64,000 nt of DNA from Chryseobacterium soldanellicola (GCF_900100115.1 NZ_FNKL01000004.1:868001-932000), one strand, 5' to 3'. Positions 1 through 8,431 are shown, numbered from the stretch's first letter. Notes: generated from the sequence alone by a model not told the origin. Made by a program: numbers and translations.

Positions 1-513
1 AATACTTTCCGAGATTTCAGAATTATTGATCATCACCCCGGGAATGTTTACATTTTTAAGATAACGGTCGATTGTTACAACAGGATATTCTTCTTTTATC
101 AGTTTCAAAACAGCTTCATCAGAATCCACAACCGGCGCAATAATCATTCCGTCAACCTGTTGCTCAGAGAAAAGGTCTGTCAGTTTTTTAAACTTTTCCG
201 GCGTTTCATCAGAACTTCCGATCAATAAAGTATAACCGAATTTCATGGCTTCATCTTCAATGCTTCTTGCGATATTCGAATAAAAATCATTGGAAATATC
301 AGCAACAATAAGTCCTATCAGCTTACTTTTATTAGTTTTAAGGCTTTTTGCGATTTTGTTTGGGGTATAATTAATTGTTTCGGCAACATTCAGGATTTTC
401 TCTTTTGTTGCTTCACTTATTCTGCTTCCTTCTTTTTTATTTAAAACATAGGAAACGGTTGCGACAGAAACGCCCGCAATTTTCGCTATATCTTTAATGG
501 AAGCTCTTTTCAT
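1..513 (-). CDS. LacI-family transcriptional regulator (partial, C-terminus beyond window)
   Basis: Only the first 171 codons are present; the gene runs off the left edge. The N-terminus MKRASIKDIAKIAGVSVATV is the typical LacI/GalR helix-turn-helix, followed by the hinge and the start of the periplasmic-binding-protein-like sensor domain (LIGLIVADISNDFYSNIARS, then DGMIIAP). Such proteins usually repress or activate sugar-utilisation genes in response to a sugar ligand. The regulated genes probably lie left of the window. A -7 box at 531-538 sits 18 bp before the ATG. The ligand cannot be told from this fragment. Family assignment is firm. Confidence 0.93.
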   Translation of the reverse strand, partial: MKRASIKDIAKIAGVSVATVSYVLNKKEGSRISEATKEKILNVAETINYTPNKIAKSLKTNKSKLIGLIVADISNDFYSNIARSIEDEAMKFGYTLLIGSSDETPEKFKKLTDLFSEQQVDGMIIAPVVDSDEAVLKLIKEEYPVVTIDRYLKNVNIPGVMINNSEISESI

Positions 514-530
514 TTTTAAATTAATTTGCG

Positions 531-538
531 CAAAAGTA
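531..538 (-). promoter_or_regulatory. Bacteroidota -7 box (TACTTTTG) for the LacI-type gene
   Basis: The complement strand reads TACTTTTG, a perfect TAnnTTTG, 18 bp upstream of the ATG. No clear -33 TTTG was found. Confidence 0.6.
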
Positions 539-740
539 TTTCATTAAATATTAACAAAGCAATAGGCAATTTTTTTTGGTCAGATCAAAAAATATTGTAT
601 TTTCGCAGCTTTTTATTTTTACAATTCAAACACAATATAACACATTGATTATCAATTATCTATTCAAAATAATTTCTCTATATTAATTTAATGTTACTTA
701 TATATTAAAAGTTAAATACAGACAATAGCAGATTTTTGGT

Positions 741-750
741 TAAACGTTTA
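741..750. promoter_or_regulatory. Palindrome TAAACGTTTA, candidate LacI-family operator
   Basis: A perfect palindrome with a central CG step, 17 bp before the -7-like box at 767-774 that would serve the Crp/Fnr-type gene. LacI/GalR proteins typically bind such sites. Binding by the neighbouring regulator is inference only. Confidence 0.35.
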
Positions 751-766
751 TGTTATAAAAATTTAA

Positions 767-774
767 TATTTTTG
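767..774 (+). promoter_or_regulatory. -7 box TATTTTTG, likely for the Crp/Fnr-type gene
   Basis: A perfect TAnnTTTG on the plus strand, 82 bp before the ATG at 857. That leaves a leader of about 75 nt. Confidence 0.45.
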
Positions 775-856
775 AAAAAACTTTGTTATTTGTCACATTT
801 TATTCCTAAAAGCTAGTAAAAAACAAATAAATTTAAAGTATTCCAAACCATTCTTT

Positions 857-1420
857 ATGAATATTGACCAAATATTAGATAAAATATACCCATTACCTGA
901 TTCTTCTAAAAAGAATTTAAAAAAATACATTTCAGAGGTAAATTACAGTAAAAATTTTTGCTTAATGGAAGCAGATAAAATAATTCCTTATATATATTTC
1001 ATTAAAAAAGGAATCGTACGCGCTTATTCAACTACAGAAGATAACGACATCACGTTTTGGTTTGGAAGTGAGGGTGAAACCGTAATTTCAATGAAAAGTT
1101 ATGTTGAAGATAAGCCGGGTTATGAAAATATTGAGCTTCTGGAAGATTGTGAATTTTATATGTTAAAAACAGAAGATCTGAGAAAACTTTTTAATGAAGA
1201 TATTCATATCTCGAATTGGGGAAGAAAATTTGCTGAACGTGAATTAGTAAAAACAGAAGAATTGATTATTTCACGACAATTCAAAACTGCTTTGGAGCGT
1301 TATAAAGATCTCATGAAATATAAACTCGATCTTTTAAAAAGAGTGCAGCTGGGACATATTGCGTCTTATTTGGGAATTACTCAGGTGAGCTTGAGCAGGA
1401 TCAGAAGTGAGATTAAGTGA
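857..1420 (+). CDS. Crp/Fnr-family transcriptional regulator
   Basis: 187 aa. Residues about 25-115 form a cyclic-nucleotide-binding-like beta-roll (IIPYIYFIKKGIVRAYSTTE, then a glycine-containing FWFGSEGETV). The C-terminal 30 residues hold a short helix-turn-helix (LGHIASYLGITQVSLSRIR). Length and layout match the many short Crp/Fnr paralogues of Bacteroidota, whose ligands are mostly unknown. There is no Cys cluster for an iron-sulfur centre, so it is not a true Fnr. The next gene, an SMR exporter, is co-oriented 139 bp downstream; some of these regulators control adjacent transporters, but that is only a possibility here. Confidence 0.88.
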   Translation: MNIDQILDKIYPLPDSSKKNLKKYISEVNYSKNFCLMEADKIIPYIYFIKKGIVRAYSTTEDNDITFWFGSEGETVISMKSYVEDKPGYENIELLEDCEFYMLKTEDLRKLFNEDIHISNWGRKFAERELVKTEELIISRQFKTALERYKDLMKYKLDLLKRVQLGHIASYLGITQVSLSRIRSEIK

Positions 1421-1559
1421 GTTTTTTAGAGTTTTAGAGTTTGAGGGTATAAGTGTATGAGAATTTGAGGTATAATTTTCATGTTATTCTTATTTTTTAA
1501 CAATTGTAAAATTTTAATTCCTTATAAATACAGACCTTTGCAGAAGAAAATTATTAAAA

Positions 1560-1886
1560 ATGAATTGGATTATTTTAATTATAGCAGGATTATTTGAAGT
1601 GGCTTTCGCCTCATGCTTAGGAAAGGTGAAAGAAACAATAGGAAACACTATGTATTTCTGGTTTGCAGGATTTTTAATTTCCCTGACAATAAGCATGCTT
1701 TTACTGATTAAAGCAACACAAACATTACCGATAGGAACAGCTTATGCGGTCTGGACGGGCATCGGTGCGGTCGGAACCGTTCTAATGGGAATTTTCTTCT
1801 TTAAGGATCCGGTAAGCTTCTGGAGAATTTTCTTTATCGTTACTTTAATCGGGTCTGTGATTGGGTTAAAAGCTGTTTCACATTAA
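1560..1886 (+). CDS. SMR-family small multidrug/guanidinium exporter (SugE/Gdx-like)
   Basis: 108 aa with four hydrophobic segments, the standard size of the small multidrug resistance family, which works as antiparallel dimers in the inner membrane and swaps protons for cationic substrates. The essential membrane glutamate is E13 (IIAGLFEVAFA). The loop LPIGTAYAVWTGIGAVGT is the SMR signature, and ending in a GLK motif is more like the SugE/Gdx branch (guanidinium exporters) than EmrE. The usual WAxxLKYT stretch of Gdx is replaced by FASCLGKVKET, so the substrate is uncertain. No guanidine riboswitch was recognised in the leader. A bidirectional terminator follows at 1921-1944. Confidence 0.9.
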   Translation: MNWIILIIAGLFEVAFASCLGKVKETIGNTMYFWFAGFLISLTISMLLLIKATQTLPIGTAYAVWTGIGAVGTVLMGIFFFKDPVSFWRIFFIVTLIGSVIGLKAVSH

Positions 1887-1920
1887 TTTTTTAAACATAA
1901 ATTTACCCATAAAAACAATA

Positions 1921-1947
1921 AACGTCCCTAAAAATAGAGACGTTTTT
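1921..1947. terminator. Bidirectional intrinsic terminator
   Basis: An 8-bp stem with one mismatch (1921-1928 with 1937-1944), followed by seven T on the plus strand. It lies between the convergent SMR and methyltransferase genes, and A-rich sequence on the left lets it serve both. Confidence 0.75.
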
Positions 1948-2715
1948 TTATTTTTTAAAAACAACGGGTAAGATTTCATTTTTTCTCAGTCCATATTTTT
2001 TAATTTCTTCTTCTGTAAACTGCTGAGAATAAAAATTAGGTTCGGTTTCAAAGCCTGCTTTTCTCAAGCGGTCAAAATAATCCATCCCGTACCAGCGAAC
2101 ATGGTCGTATTGCCCGAAATGCTTTTGACGTTCTTTAGGATCTTTAATGGTAAAATCTTCATAGGTTTTTTCATGAGAATTTCTCATCGGAACCTGGAAA
2201 ATCCCCCATCCGCCGGGTTTCATTACGCGATATAATTCGCTCATTGCTTTGGCGTCGTCTTCGATATGTTCCAAAACGTGGTTGCAAAAAACAATCTCAA
2301 AACTTTCGTCAGGAAAAGGCAAATCCAGAATATCAGCCTTTACATCTACAATCGGAGAAAAAAGATCTGCTGAAATGTAATTAAGGTTGCTCATTCTTTT
2401 AAATTTTCTTAAAAATTCCTGTTCGGGAGCAATATGCAGAACTTTATGGTTTTTAATAAAAAAATCGGTTTCATTTTGAAGATACAGCCACATCTGGCGG
2501 TGTCTTTCAAGGCTTAAAGTTCCGGGAGATAATGCATTCTCGCGTTGATTTCCGTATCCGTACGGTAAAAATTTTCTGTAATATTTCCCGTCAATAGGAT
2601 CCTGAAATTTGTCTCCTTTAAAGAACTGATAAATAAGCGGTCTCGCCCAAATGCTCATTTTAATAAGCACCGGACGTGGAATTTTATTTAATAAAAGTTT
2701 CGTTACTTTTTTCAT
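1948..2715 (-). CDS. Class I SAM-dependent methyltransferase
   Basis: 255 aa. The Methyltransf_11-type core lies at about residues 90-185: a glycine-poor motif I region (VLHIAPEQEFLRKF), the acidic end of strand 2 (YISADLF), DILDLPFPDESFEIVFCNHV as motifs II/III, and HIEDDAKAMSELYRVMKPGG. No signal peptide or membrane segment is clear. The start codon overlaps the map stop codon by one base (TAATG), so the two are co-transcribed and translationally coupled. The substrate is unknown; methyltransferases of this branch next to map are common in flavobacteria. Confidence 0.85.
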   Translation of the reverse strand: MKKVTKLLLNKIPRPVLIKMSIWARPLIYQFFKGDKFQDPIDGKYYRKFLPYGYGNQRENALSPGTLSLERHRQMWLYLQNETDFFIKNHKVLHIAPEQEFLRKFKRMSNLNYISADLFSPIVDVKADILDLPFPDESFEIVFCNHVLEHIEDDAKAMSELYRVMKPGGWGIFQVPMRNSHEKTYEDFTIKDPKERQKHFGQYDHVRWYGMDYFDRLRKAGFETEPNFYSQQFTEEEIKKYGLRKNEILPVVFKK

Positions 2716-3524
2716 TAAAAATCCATTTGGAAAGGCTTTTCTTCATCAGTTTCGATACCTAAAGCTTCGTAAATATATTTAAAAGTAGAAAGCAATACCG
2801 GTTTTCCGTTGATTACCGCTACATCATGTTCGAAATGTGCAGAAGGTTGATTATCAAGGGTTGTCACCGTCCAGCCATCATTATGGAACTTCACTTTTTC
2901 AGTTCCCAGATTGATCATCGGCTCAATTGCAATGGTAAGACCGTCTTTGATCACTTTACCGCTTCCCTGTCTTCCGTAGTTCGGAACTTGTGGATCTTCA
3001 TGCATTTTTCTTCCTACACCATGGCCAACAAGCTCTCTTACAACACCATATCCTTCTTTTTCACAATGAGCCTGAATTGCGTGTGAAATATCTCCGATTC
3101 TCTTTCCTCTGACGCACTGCTCGATTCCTTTGTAAAGAGATTCTTTAGCAACTTTTAATAATTTTTTCGTCTCCGGATTTACTTCACCAATTTCAAAAGT
3201 GTACGCGTGATCACCTACGAAACCATTTAAAACGGCTCCACAATCCACAGAAAGCACATCGCCTTCTTTTATAACTTCATTGCTTGGAAAGCCATGAACG
3301 ACCTGCTCGTTAGGAGAAATACACAAAGAATAAGGGAATCCTCCGTATCCTAAAAATGCAGGCTCTGCCCCATGATCTTTAATAAAATCATGCGCTAATT
3401 TATCTAAATATAAAGTAGTGATTCCCGGTTTTATTTCTTTCGCCAACATTCCTAATGTCCTGGAAACCAACTGGGCACTTTCTCTCATAAGACGAAGCTC
3501 GTCTATTGTTTTTAATTGAATCAT
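2715..3524 (-). CDS. map: Type I methionine aminopeptidase
   Basis: 269 aa, the length of a type I enzyme without the zinc-finger extension. It removes the initiator methionine from new cytosolic proteins. The dinuclear metal ligands are all visible: D94 (SVDCGA), D105 (GDHAYTF), H168 (VGHGVGRKMHEDP), E201 (AIEPM) and E232 (FEHDV), with H77 in VVHGFPS as the substrate-binding histidine. It is the first gene of a two-gene unit with the downstream methyltransferase. The 155-bp upstream gap holds a long inverted repeat built from the word AGAAATTAGA. Confidence 0.97.
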   Translation of the reverse strand: MIQLKTIDELRLMRESAQLVSRTLGMLAKEIKPGITTLYLDKLAHDFIKDHGAEPAFLGYGGFPYSLCISPNEQVVHGFPSNEVIKEGDVLSVDCGAVLNGFVGDHAYTFEIGEVNPETKKLLKVAKESLYKGIEQCVRGKRIGDISHAIQAHCEKEGYGVVRELVGHGVGRKMHEDPQVPNYGRQGSGKVIKDGLTIAIEPMINLGTEKVKFHNDGWTVTTLDNQPSAHFEHDVAVINGKPVLLSTFKYIYEALGIETDEEKPFQMDF

Positions 3525-3537
3525 TTTTTGTTTAGAT

Positions 3538-3672
3538 ATTAGAAATTAGATGTTTAGAAATTAGATTAAATCTTATTGCATTTTTTCATAACATCTAATA
3601 TTTTCTGATTAAAATTTAAAATTAAAAGCTGATTTAAAAACTAATTTCTAACGTCTAGCTTCTAATTTCTTA
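3538..3672. repeat. Long inverted repeat of AGAAATTAGA words
   Basis: The left arm (about 3541-3564) carries two copies of AGAAATTAG and the right arm (about 3641-3670) carries the complements CTAATTTCTA and TCTAATTTCT. They could fold into a cruciform or a long RNA hairpin upstream of map. The same words form a 17-bp perfect inverted repeat at 63609-63668, so this looks like a dispersed family. Confidence 0.6.
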
Positions 3673-3679
3673 TAAAAAT

Positions 3680-4111
3680 CTACCAGAAAAGTCCTTTTTT
3701 CTTTTCTTTTTTAAGTTTTGAATAGGCTAAAACTTCTTTGCCTTCCACACGGAATTCTATTCTTTCATTAATGATATTGTAAATCTCACCCCAACCTGGG
3801 AATCCTCCAAGATTTCTGTCATCAATAAACCAATCTGCATCCAGCTTTCTCGACTGATTTTCGGGATCAAAAACTTCCCCTTCAAAACTGGAATTTACTG
3901 CATAAAACTCAATTCCGTTCTGCTTGCAGAATTCCACCGCTTCATCTAACGTTTTTCCGTGTCTGTATGTCCAAAGTATCAATCTGAATCCCTGAGCCTG
4001 TAATTTTCTAAGTGTTTCGAAAGCAAAAATCTTTGCCTTTCCAATTGCCGGATATGCATCATCTACAATCGTTCCGTCAAAATCTACAGCAATTTTTTTA
4101 TTATTCATCAT
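3680..4111 (-). CDS. Small HAD-like hydrolase
   Basis: 143 aa from ATG 4111 (a second in-frame ATG follows at 4108). It opens with the HAD motif I, KKIAVDFDGTIVDD, whose first Asp would form the phospho-aspartyl intermediate, and has a motif II-like LILWTYRHG and an acidic ADWFIDDRNLGG. It resembles the BT0820-type small HAD proteins of Bacteroidota; the substrate is unknown. The frame stays open to an ATG at 4165, but that extension would cross the desaturase terminator (4149-4176) and the gene's own -7 box (4132-4139). The hydrophobic extra N-terminus is therefore not real. Confidence 0.85.
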   Translation of the reverse strand: MMNNKKIAVDFDGTIVDDAYPAIGKAKIFAFETLRKLQAQGFRLILWTYRHGKTLDEAVEFCKQNGIEFYAVNSSFEGEVFDPENQSRKLDADWFIDDRNLGGFPGWGEIYNIINERIEFRVEGKEVLAYSKLKKEKKKGLFW

Positions 4112-4131
4112 TCTATTATGATTTAGAAGTG

Positions 4132-4139
4132 CAAAGATA
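4132..4139 (-). promoter_or_regulatory. -7 box TATCTTTG for the HAD-like gene
   Basis: A perfect TAnnTTTG on the complement strand, 20 bp before ATG 4111. It decides the start of the HAD-like gene. Confidence 0.7.
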
Positions 4140-4148
4140 AGAAATAAA

Positions 4149-4176
4149 AAGAGTGCCAAAAACATTCGGCACTCTT
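4149..4176 (-). terminator. Terminator after the acyl-ACP desaturase
   Basis: A perfect 9-bp stem AAGAGTGCC/GGCACTCTT with a 10-nt loop. On the minus strand it is followed by a T-run (CTCTTTTTATTTC). Confidence 0.85.
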
Positions 4177-4204
4177 ACTTTTATAATTTAATGATAATAT
4201 GGAA

Positions 4205-5185
4205 CTAACTTTTCACCCATTTAAACTGAAACTGTAAATCAGGTGTTGAAATTCTATCTGTAATTTTTTGAAGCCTTGCCGGAAGTTTCATTAAATATTC
4301 CTGAGCTTTTTCGGCTTTTTCAGTAAGACCTTTCACATGTTCTATCTTCCATTCATCCAACAATTCTTTCATGATATTGATATAATCCTGCCCTGTATAA
4401 ACCATACATCTTTGTGCTGCATCTGAAAAATGTCCCCAAAGCTCACCTGCCGCCTGCCCGGATTGTCTCATCATGTGAGCCGGCATGACGATCTTTTTAC
4501 GCATCATATCTTCAAATGCAAGGATCATTTCTGACGGATCTATTTCAAGGATTTTTGCTACGAAATGTTTGTATGCTTTTGCGTGTCTTGCTTCATCTGC
4601 TGCAATCACACCACACATTTTTGCTAATTTCCCGTTTCCGGACTGCTTTGCCAATGTTCCTACCCTTCTGTGTGAAATATTGGTAGCCGTTTCCTGAAAA
4701 CTTGTGTAAACAAAGTTTCTGTAAGGGTCCATGCTTGTTCCCAAATCAAAACCGTCGTTGATTAAATATTGAGTTGTAATCTCTACTTCACGCATATTCA
4801 CTCTTCCGCACAGATAAAGATATTTACTTAATAAATCTCCGTGTCTGTTTTCTTCACCCGTCCATGCTCTGATCCAATGTGCCCAACCCACTGATTGTTT
4901 TTCCTGATCAATACCTTCAACACCCATCAGCCAGGATTCGTAAGAAGGTAAAGCTTCTTCTGTGATACAGTCACCGATCAACGTTACGAAAAGATCGTAA
5001 GGCATTTCGCGGGCAAAAGTCTGGATTTCTTCTAAATCGTACTTAAAATCAGCGCTTGACGGATCCGGAAGGTAATCGGAAGGTTGCCAGATTTTCTCAA
5101 TTGGCGTTAAAAATTTATCCAGAAAAGAACCTACTTCCTTTTCCAATATTCCCATTACTTCTTTTCTGACAAGGTTTTGATACAT
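4205..5185 (-). CDS. Acyl-ACP desaturase (ferritin-like di-iron)
   Basis: 326 aa soluble protein of the plant stearoyl-ACP desaturase type, which puts a cis double bond into acyl chains carried on ACP. The di-iron ligands are in the expected helices: E76 (CITEEALPSYE), E112 and H115 (TGEENRHGD), E165 (FQETATNISH), and E198 and H201 (ADEARHAKAY). The start is supported by a -7 box 25 bp upstream. A terminator follows directly. It is a single-gene unit and probably adjusts membrane fluidity together with FabI elsewhere in the window, which is an inference. Confidence 0.93.
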   Translation of the reverse strand: MYQNLVRKEVMGILEKEVGSFLDKFLTPIEKIWQPSDYLPDPSSADFKYDLEEIQTFAREMPYDLFVTLIGDCITEEALPSYESWLMGVEGIDQEKQSVGWAHWIRAWTGEENRHGDLLSKYLYLCGRVNMREVEITTQYLINDGFDLGTSMDPYRNFVYTSFQETATNISHRRVGTLAKQSGNGKLAKMCGVIAADEARHAKAYKHFVAKILEIDPSEMILAFEDMMRKKIVMPAHMMRQSGQAAGELWGHFSDAAQRCMVYTGQDYINIMKELLDEWKIEHVKGLTEKAEKAQEYLMKLPARLQKITDRISTPDLQFQFKWVKS

Positions 5186-5209
5186 TTTTACTATTTAGGT
5201 TAGAATATG

Positions 5210-5217
5210 CAAAGATA
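5210..5217 (-). promoter_or_regulatory. -7 box TATCTTTG for the acyl-ACP desaturase
   Basis: A perfect TAnnTTTG, the same octamer as in front of the HAD-like gene, 25 bp before the ATG. Confidence 0.7.
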
Positions 5218-5329
5218 GAATTATTTTATTATTTAAAGCATAACAACATTCGTGCCTGATATAAATCATAAAAATCAATCTCGTTATATTTTGTTATAAC
5301 GGCATTGTTTTAACATTATTATTAAATTT

Positions 5330-6871
5330 TTAATTAACTAAAATATCTCCGGTCATTATTTCCGGAATTTCTATTCCCATTACTTTTAAAATCGTCGGTG
5401 CGACATCGCCCAGCTTTCCGGGCTTTAAATTCCAGGTATGGTCTTTATCCATCACGATGAAAGGAACCAGATTGGTTGAGTGTTGTGTATTCGGGGTTCC
5501 ATCCGGATTGATCATTACATCTGAATTTCCGTGGTCTGCCAAAATGAATACTGCATAACCATTTTCATAAGCTGTTGTCGCTACTTTTTCGATGCATTTA
5601 TCAACGGTTTCAGCAGCTTTTACAGCCGCTTCAAAAACGCCTGTATGTCCCACCATATCTGTGTTTGCAAAGTTTAAACAAACAAAATCCGCAGTTCCGT
5701 TTTCTAATTCCGGAACGATGGCGTTGGTAATATCATAAGCTGACATTTCAGGTTTTAAATCATAGGTCGGAACATCTTTCGGGCTCGGACAAAGCAATCT
5801 TCTTTCCCCGATAAACTCCTCTTCTCTCCCTCCCGAAAAGAAAAACGTCACGTGAGGATATTTTTCTGTTTCCGCGATTCTGATCTGTGTTTTGTGATTT
5901 CTTTCCAACACTTCTCCCATGGTATCTTCCAATACGTTTTCATCAAAAACAACGTGTACATTCTGGAAAGTTTTATCGTAATTGGTTAACGTAACATAAT
6001 ATAAATTCAATTTACGCATAAAATATTCCGGGAAATCTTTCTGAGAAAGCACTTCTGTGATCTCACGGCCTCTGTCTGTACGGAAATTAAAGCAGATTAC
6101 AACATCATTATCAACAATCTTAGCGACAGGAACTACATTTCCGGTTTGTCTGGTATCGATCATGATAATAGGCTTTAGAAATTCATCTGTTACATTATCA
6201 TTATAAGATTCCTGAATTGAGGCTAAAGCATCAGTTGACTGTTTTCCAACGCCTTCAACCATAGCATCATAAGCCAGTTTTACACGTTCCCATCTTTTAT
6301 CTCTGTCCATTGCATAATACCTTCCGACAACTGTTGCCAGTTTTCCGGTTGTAGATTTCATATGCTGCTCAAGCTCATCAATAAAACCCAATCCTGAATG
6401 TGGATCACAGTCTCTACCGTCTGTGAAAGCGTGAACGAAAACATTTTCATGCAAGCCAAATTCGTGCGCTGCGGTCAATAATCCTTTCAGGTGATTGATA
6501 TGTGAATGTACTCCCCCGTTTGAAACCAAACCGATGAAATGTACTTTTTTGTTCTCTTTTTTTGCATAAGCGAATGCATCCTGGATAATCTGCTGATGGC
6601 CTAACGTCCCGTTTTCAACAGCCATATTAAGCTTAACTAAATTTTGATATACAACTCTTCCTGCACCCAGATTCATGTGACCGACTTCGGAATTTCCCAT
6701 CTGCCCGAAAGGAAGACCTACCGCCAAACCACTCGCTTCAAGTGTTGTATGGGGAAAATTTTTATAACAACTATCTATAAATGGTGTATTTGCTTTATCT
6801 ATTGCTGAAACATCCGGATTCATTCCCAATCCCCATCCGTCAAGGATTGCCAATATTGCTTTTTTCGACAT
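5330..6871 (-). CDS. gpmI: 2,3-bisphosphoglycerate-independent phosphoglycerate mutase
   Basis: 513 aa, the usual length of the Mn-dependent iPGM of glycolysis and gluconeogenesis. The alkaline-phosphatase-fold metal site is seen in AILDGWG (D11), the catalytic serine in MGNSEVGHMNLGAG (S61), and further ligands in DGRDCDP, RYYAMDRDKRWER, NFANTDMVGHTG and ADHGNSD. A -7 box lies 20 bp upstream. It stands alone, with 144 bp to the next gene on the left. Confidence 0.97.
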   Translation of the reverse strand: MSKKAILAILDGWGLGMNPDVSAIDKANTPFIDSCYKNFPHTTLEASGLAVGLPFGQMGNSEVGHMNLGAGRVVYQNLVKLNMAVENGTLGHQQIIQDAFAYAKKENKKVHFIGLVSNGGVHSHINHLKGLLTAAHEFGLHENVFVHAFTDGRDCDPHSGLGFIDELEQHMKSTTGKLATVVGRYYAMDRDKRWERVKLAYDAMVEGVGKQSTDALASIQESYNDNVTDEFLKPIIMIDTRQTGNVVPVAKIVDNDVVICFNFRTDRGREITEVLSQKDFPEYFMRKLNLYYVTLTNYDKTFQNVHVVFDENVLEDTMGEVLERNHKTQIRIAETEKYPHVTFFFSGGREEEFIGERRLLCPSPKDVPTYDLKPEMSAYDITNAIVPELENGTADFVCLNFANTDMVGHTGVFEAAVKAAETVDKCIEKVATTAYENGYAVFILADHGNSDVMINPDGTPNTQHSTNLVPFIVMDKDHTWNLKPGKLGDVAPTILKVMGIEIPEIMTGDILVN

Positions 6872-6890
6872 TATGTAAACTTTTGTATTA

Positions 6891-6898
6891 CAAATTTA
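6891..6898 (-). promoter_or_regulatory. -7 box TAAATTTG for gpmI
   Basis: A perfect TAnnTTTG, 20 bp before the gpmI ATG on the minus strand. Confidence 0.65.
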
Positions 6899-7155
6899 TC
6901 TAATTTGAAATGAATTCAAGAATTTGAGAGACTTAAATTTTTATTAAAAGATTTTCATTTTCTTTATTCTTAGTTTAAACATAATCATCTGTGCAAATCT
7001 GTAGTTTGCTAATTTTTAAATATAAATATTCACTAATATTTTCACGAATGATCACAAGTTTTATTTTCTCCCACAGATTTCACAGATGACTGTGGATATT
7101 TTTTAAGTCAAAAGTTTTATACTTGATTTGACTTTTTTGCAATAAAAATAATTAT

Positions 7156-7163
7156 TAATTTTG
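7156..7163 (+). promoter_or_regulatory. -7 box TAATTTTG for the SUI1-like gene
   Basis: It ends only 4 nt before ATG 7168, so the transcript would be leaderless or nearly so. Confidence 0.55.
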
Positions 7164-7167
7164 CCTT

Positions 7168-7491
7168 ATGGATTTACGAGATCAGTTGAAAAACCTTTTT
7201 CCTGAGCATGAAGAGCAGGATTTTGAGATGCCTAAAGAAGAATTTAAGCAGAAAGAGCCTTTGGTCTGCAAATTTGAAAAGAAAGGCAGAAACGGAAAAC
7301 CCGTGACCATCGTTGAAGGTTGGGAAGGAAGTGAAGAAGACCTGAAGAAAGTCTCAAAAAAAATAAAAACCACCCTGGGAATCGGTGGTTCGGAAAAGGA
7401 TGGAACGATTATCATTCAAGGAGATAACCGTGATAAAATAATGGATATCCTTAAAGAAATGGGTTTTAAAACCAAGAGAGTTGGAGGGTAA
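7168..7491 (+). CDS. SUI1/eIF1-like translation factor (YciH family)
   Basis: 107 aa. The C-terminal 75 residues form the SUI1 fold: KGRNGKPVTIVEGWEGSEED, a lysine-rich helix, KTTLGIGGSEKDGTIIIQGD, and a closing helix ending in GFKTKRVGG. Archaeal and eukaryotic relatives police start-codon selection on the small ribosomal subunit; the bacterial YciH role is less settled. The -7 box lies almost on the ATG. The gene is convergent with the LRR gene with only one base between stop codons, so no terminator separates them. Confidence 0.93.
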   Translation: MDLRDQLKNLFPEHEEQDFEMPKEEFKQKEPLVCKFEKKGRNGKPVTIVEGWEGSEEDLKKVSKKIKTTLGIGGSEKDGTIIIQGDNRDKIMDILKEMGFKTKRVGG

Positions 7492-7492
7492 A

Positions 7493-8392
7493 TCAGAAAT
7501 AGATCTGCGTTTGAGGCATCACTTTTTTTAATTCTTCAATTTTTGTTTTATTCATCGGGTTTCCTGTAAGGATCAGTGTTTTCAGATTTTTTAATTCTTT
7601 TATTTCGAGGGGAAGGTCTGTCAGTTTATTGTTGGCTAAATTCATGCTTTCAATCATTTTTAAGCCTTTAATTTTAGGTGAGATCTCTTTAATATTATTG
7701 TTACTTATATTTAAAAATTCAAGATTTTTTGACCGGAATAATTTTTCAGGAAGCTGAACGATTGCATTTTGCTGTAATTCCAGGTATTTTAACTGTTTTG
7801 GAAATTCCAGCTGCCCTAAATCATTGATCTGATTGGCAGAAAGGTTTAAAAATTTCAGATCTTTAATTTTATCCAGATCTTTAGAAATAAAGCTGATCTG
7901 ATTTCCCTGAAGATTGATCTCTTCCAACGTCGGGATTTCCAGTAAAGCTTCTGGAAAAACATTTAAATTATTGGCATCCAAATGAATGGCTTTTAAATGT
8001 TGAAGTTTTGCGATGTTTGGATTAATGGAAGTCAATTCATTCAGATTCATTGAAAAAGAGGTTAGTTTTTTAAGCTCGCCTATCTGATCGGGAATAAATC
8101 TGATGCCGTTTTCGTTAACATTTAAAATTTCGAGCTCTTTTAAAGCAAATATCTCTTCATCCATTTTTTCCAGCTTATTTCCCATTAAATTCAGGAAAAA
8201 AATAGCATTCAGCTTTGTGATATCAGGCGGAACATTAAACAATCCTTTACCCCTGAAACTCATGCTGTAAACGGTTTCTTTGCTTTTTAAAGCTTCGTCG
8301 ACATTCGTATAAGTCGGATATTTTATAGGATCGATCTGAGCCTTTATCTGAGAAAGTGAAAGAATGAAAACCGAAAGAAATAGCTTTTTCAT
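7493..8392 (-). CDS. Secreted leucine-rich-repeat protein
   Basis: 299 aa with a signal peptide (MKKLFLSVFILSLSQIKAQ) and then about nine 22-23-residue leucine-rich repeats of the form LxxLxxLxLxxNxL, for example LKNLKTLILTGNPM near the end. No T9SS sorting domain, lipobox or membrane anchor follows the repeats. LRR solenoids usually bind protein or glycan partners, but no partner is indicated here. The function is unknown. Confidence 0.85.
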   Translation of the reverse strand: MKKLFLSVFILSLSQIKAQIDPIKYPTYTNVDEALKSKETVYSMSFRGKGLFNVPPDITKLNAIFFLNLMGNKLEKMDEEIFALKELEILNVNENGIRFIPDQIGELKKLTSFSMNLNELTSINPNIAKLQHLKAIHLDANNLNVFPEALLEIPTLEEINLQGNQISFISKDLDKIKDLKFLNLSANQINDLGQLEFPKQLKYLELQQNAIVQLPEKLFRSKNLEFLNISNNNIKEISPKIKGLKMIESMNLANNKLTDLPLEIKELKNLKTLILTGNPMNKTKIEELKKVMPQTQIYF

Positions 8393-8404
8393 ATAATAAA
8401 TAAA

Positions 8405-8431
8405 GCTGCCGGCAAATGAATTACCGACAGC
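8405..8431 (-). terminator. Terminator after the PhoX-like gene
   Basis: On the minus strand, stem GCTGTCGG/CCGGCAGC (one G-U pair) is followed by TTTATTT, 20 bp after the stop codon. Confidence 0.7.

Larger units (their letters stand above)
514..856. other. Divergent intergenic region, 343 bp, with candidate operator
   Basis: This AT-rich gap separates the divergent LacI-type and Crp-type genes. It holds the -7 box of the left gene, a second -7-like box TATTTTTG at 767-774 pointing right, and a perfect 10-bp palindrome TAAACGTTTA at 741-750. A short palindrome with a central CG is the usual shape of a LacI-family operator. No ORF or RNA gene was seen. Confidence 0.5.

Noticed and set aside
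1421-1559. Guanidine riboswitch before the SMR exporter
   Set aside because: No ykkC or mini-ykkC (ACGR hairpin) motif was seen in this AT-rich leader.
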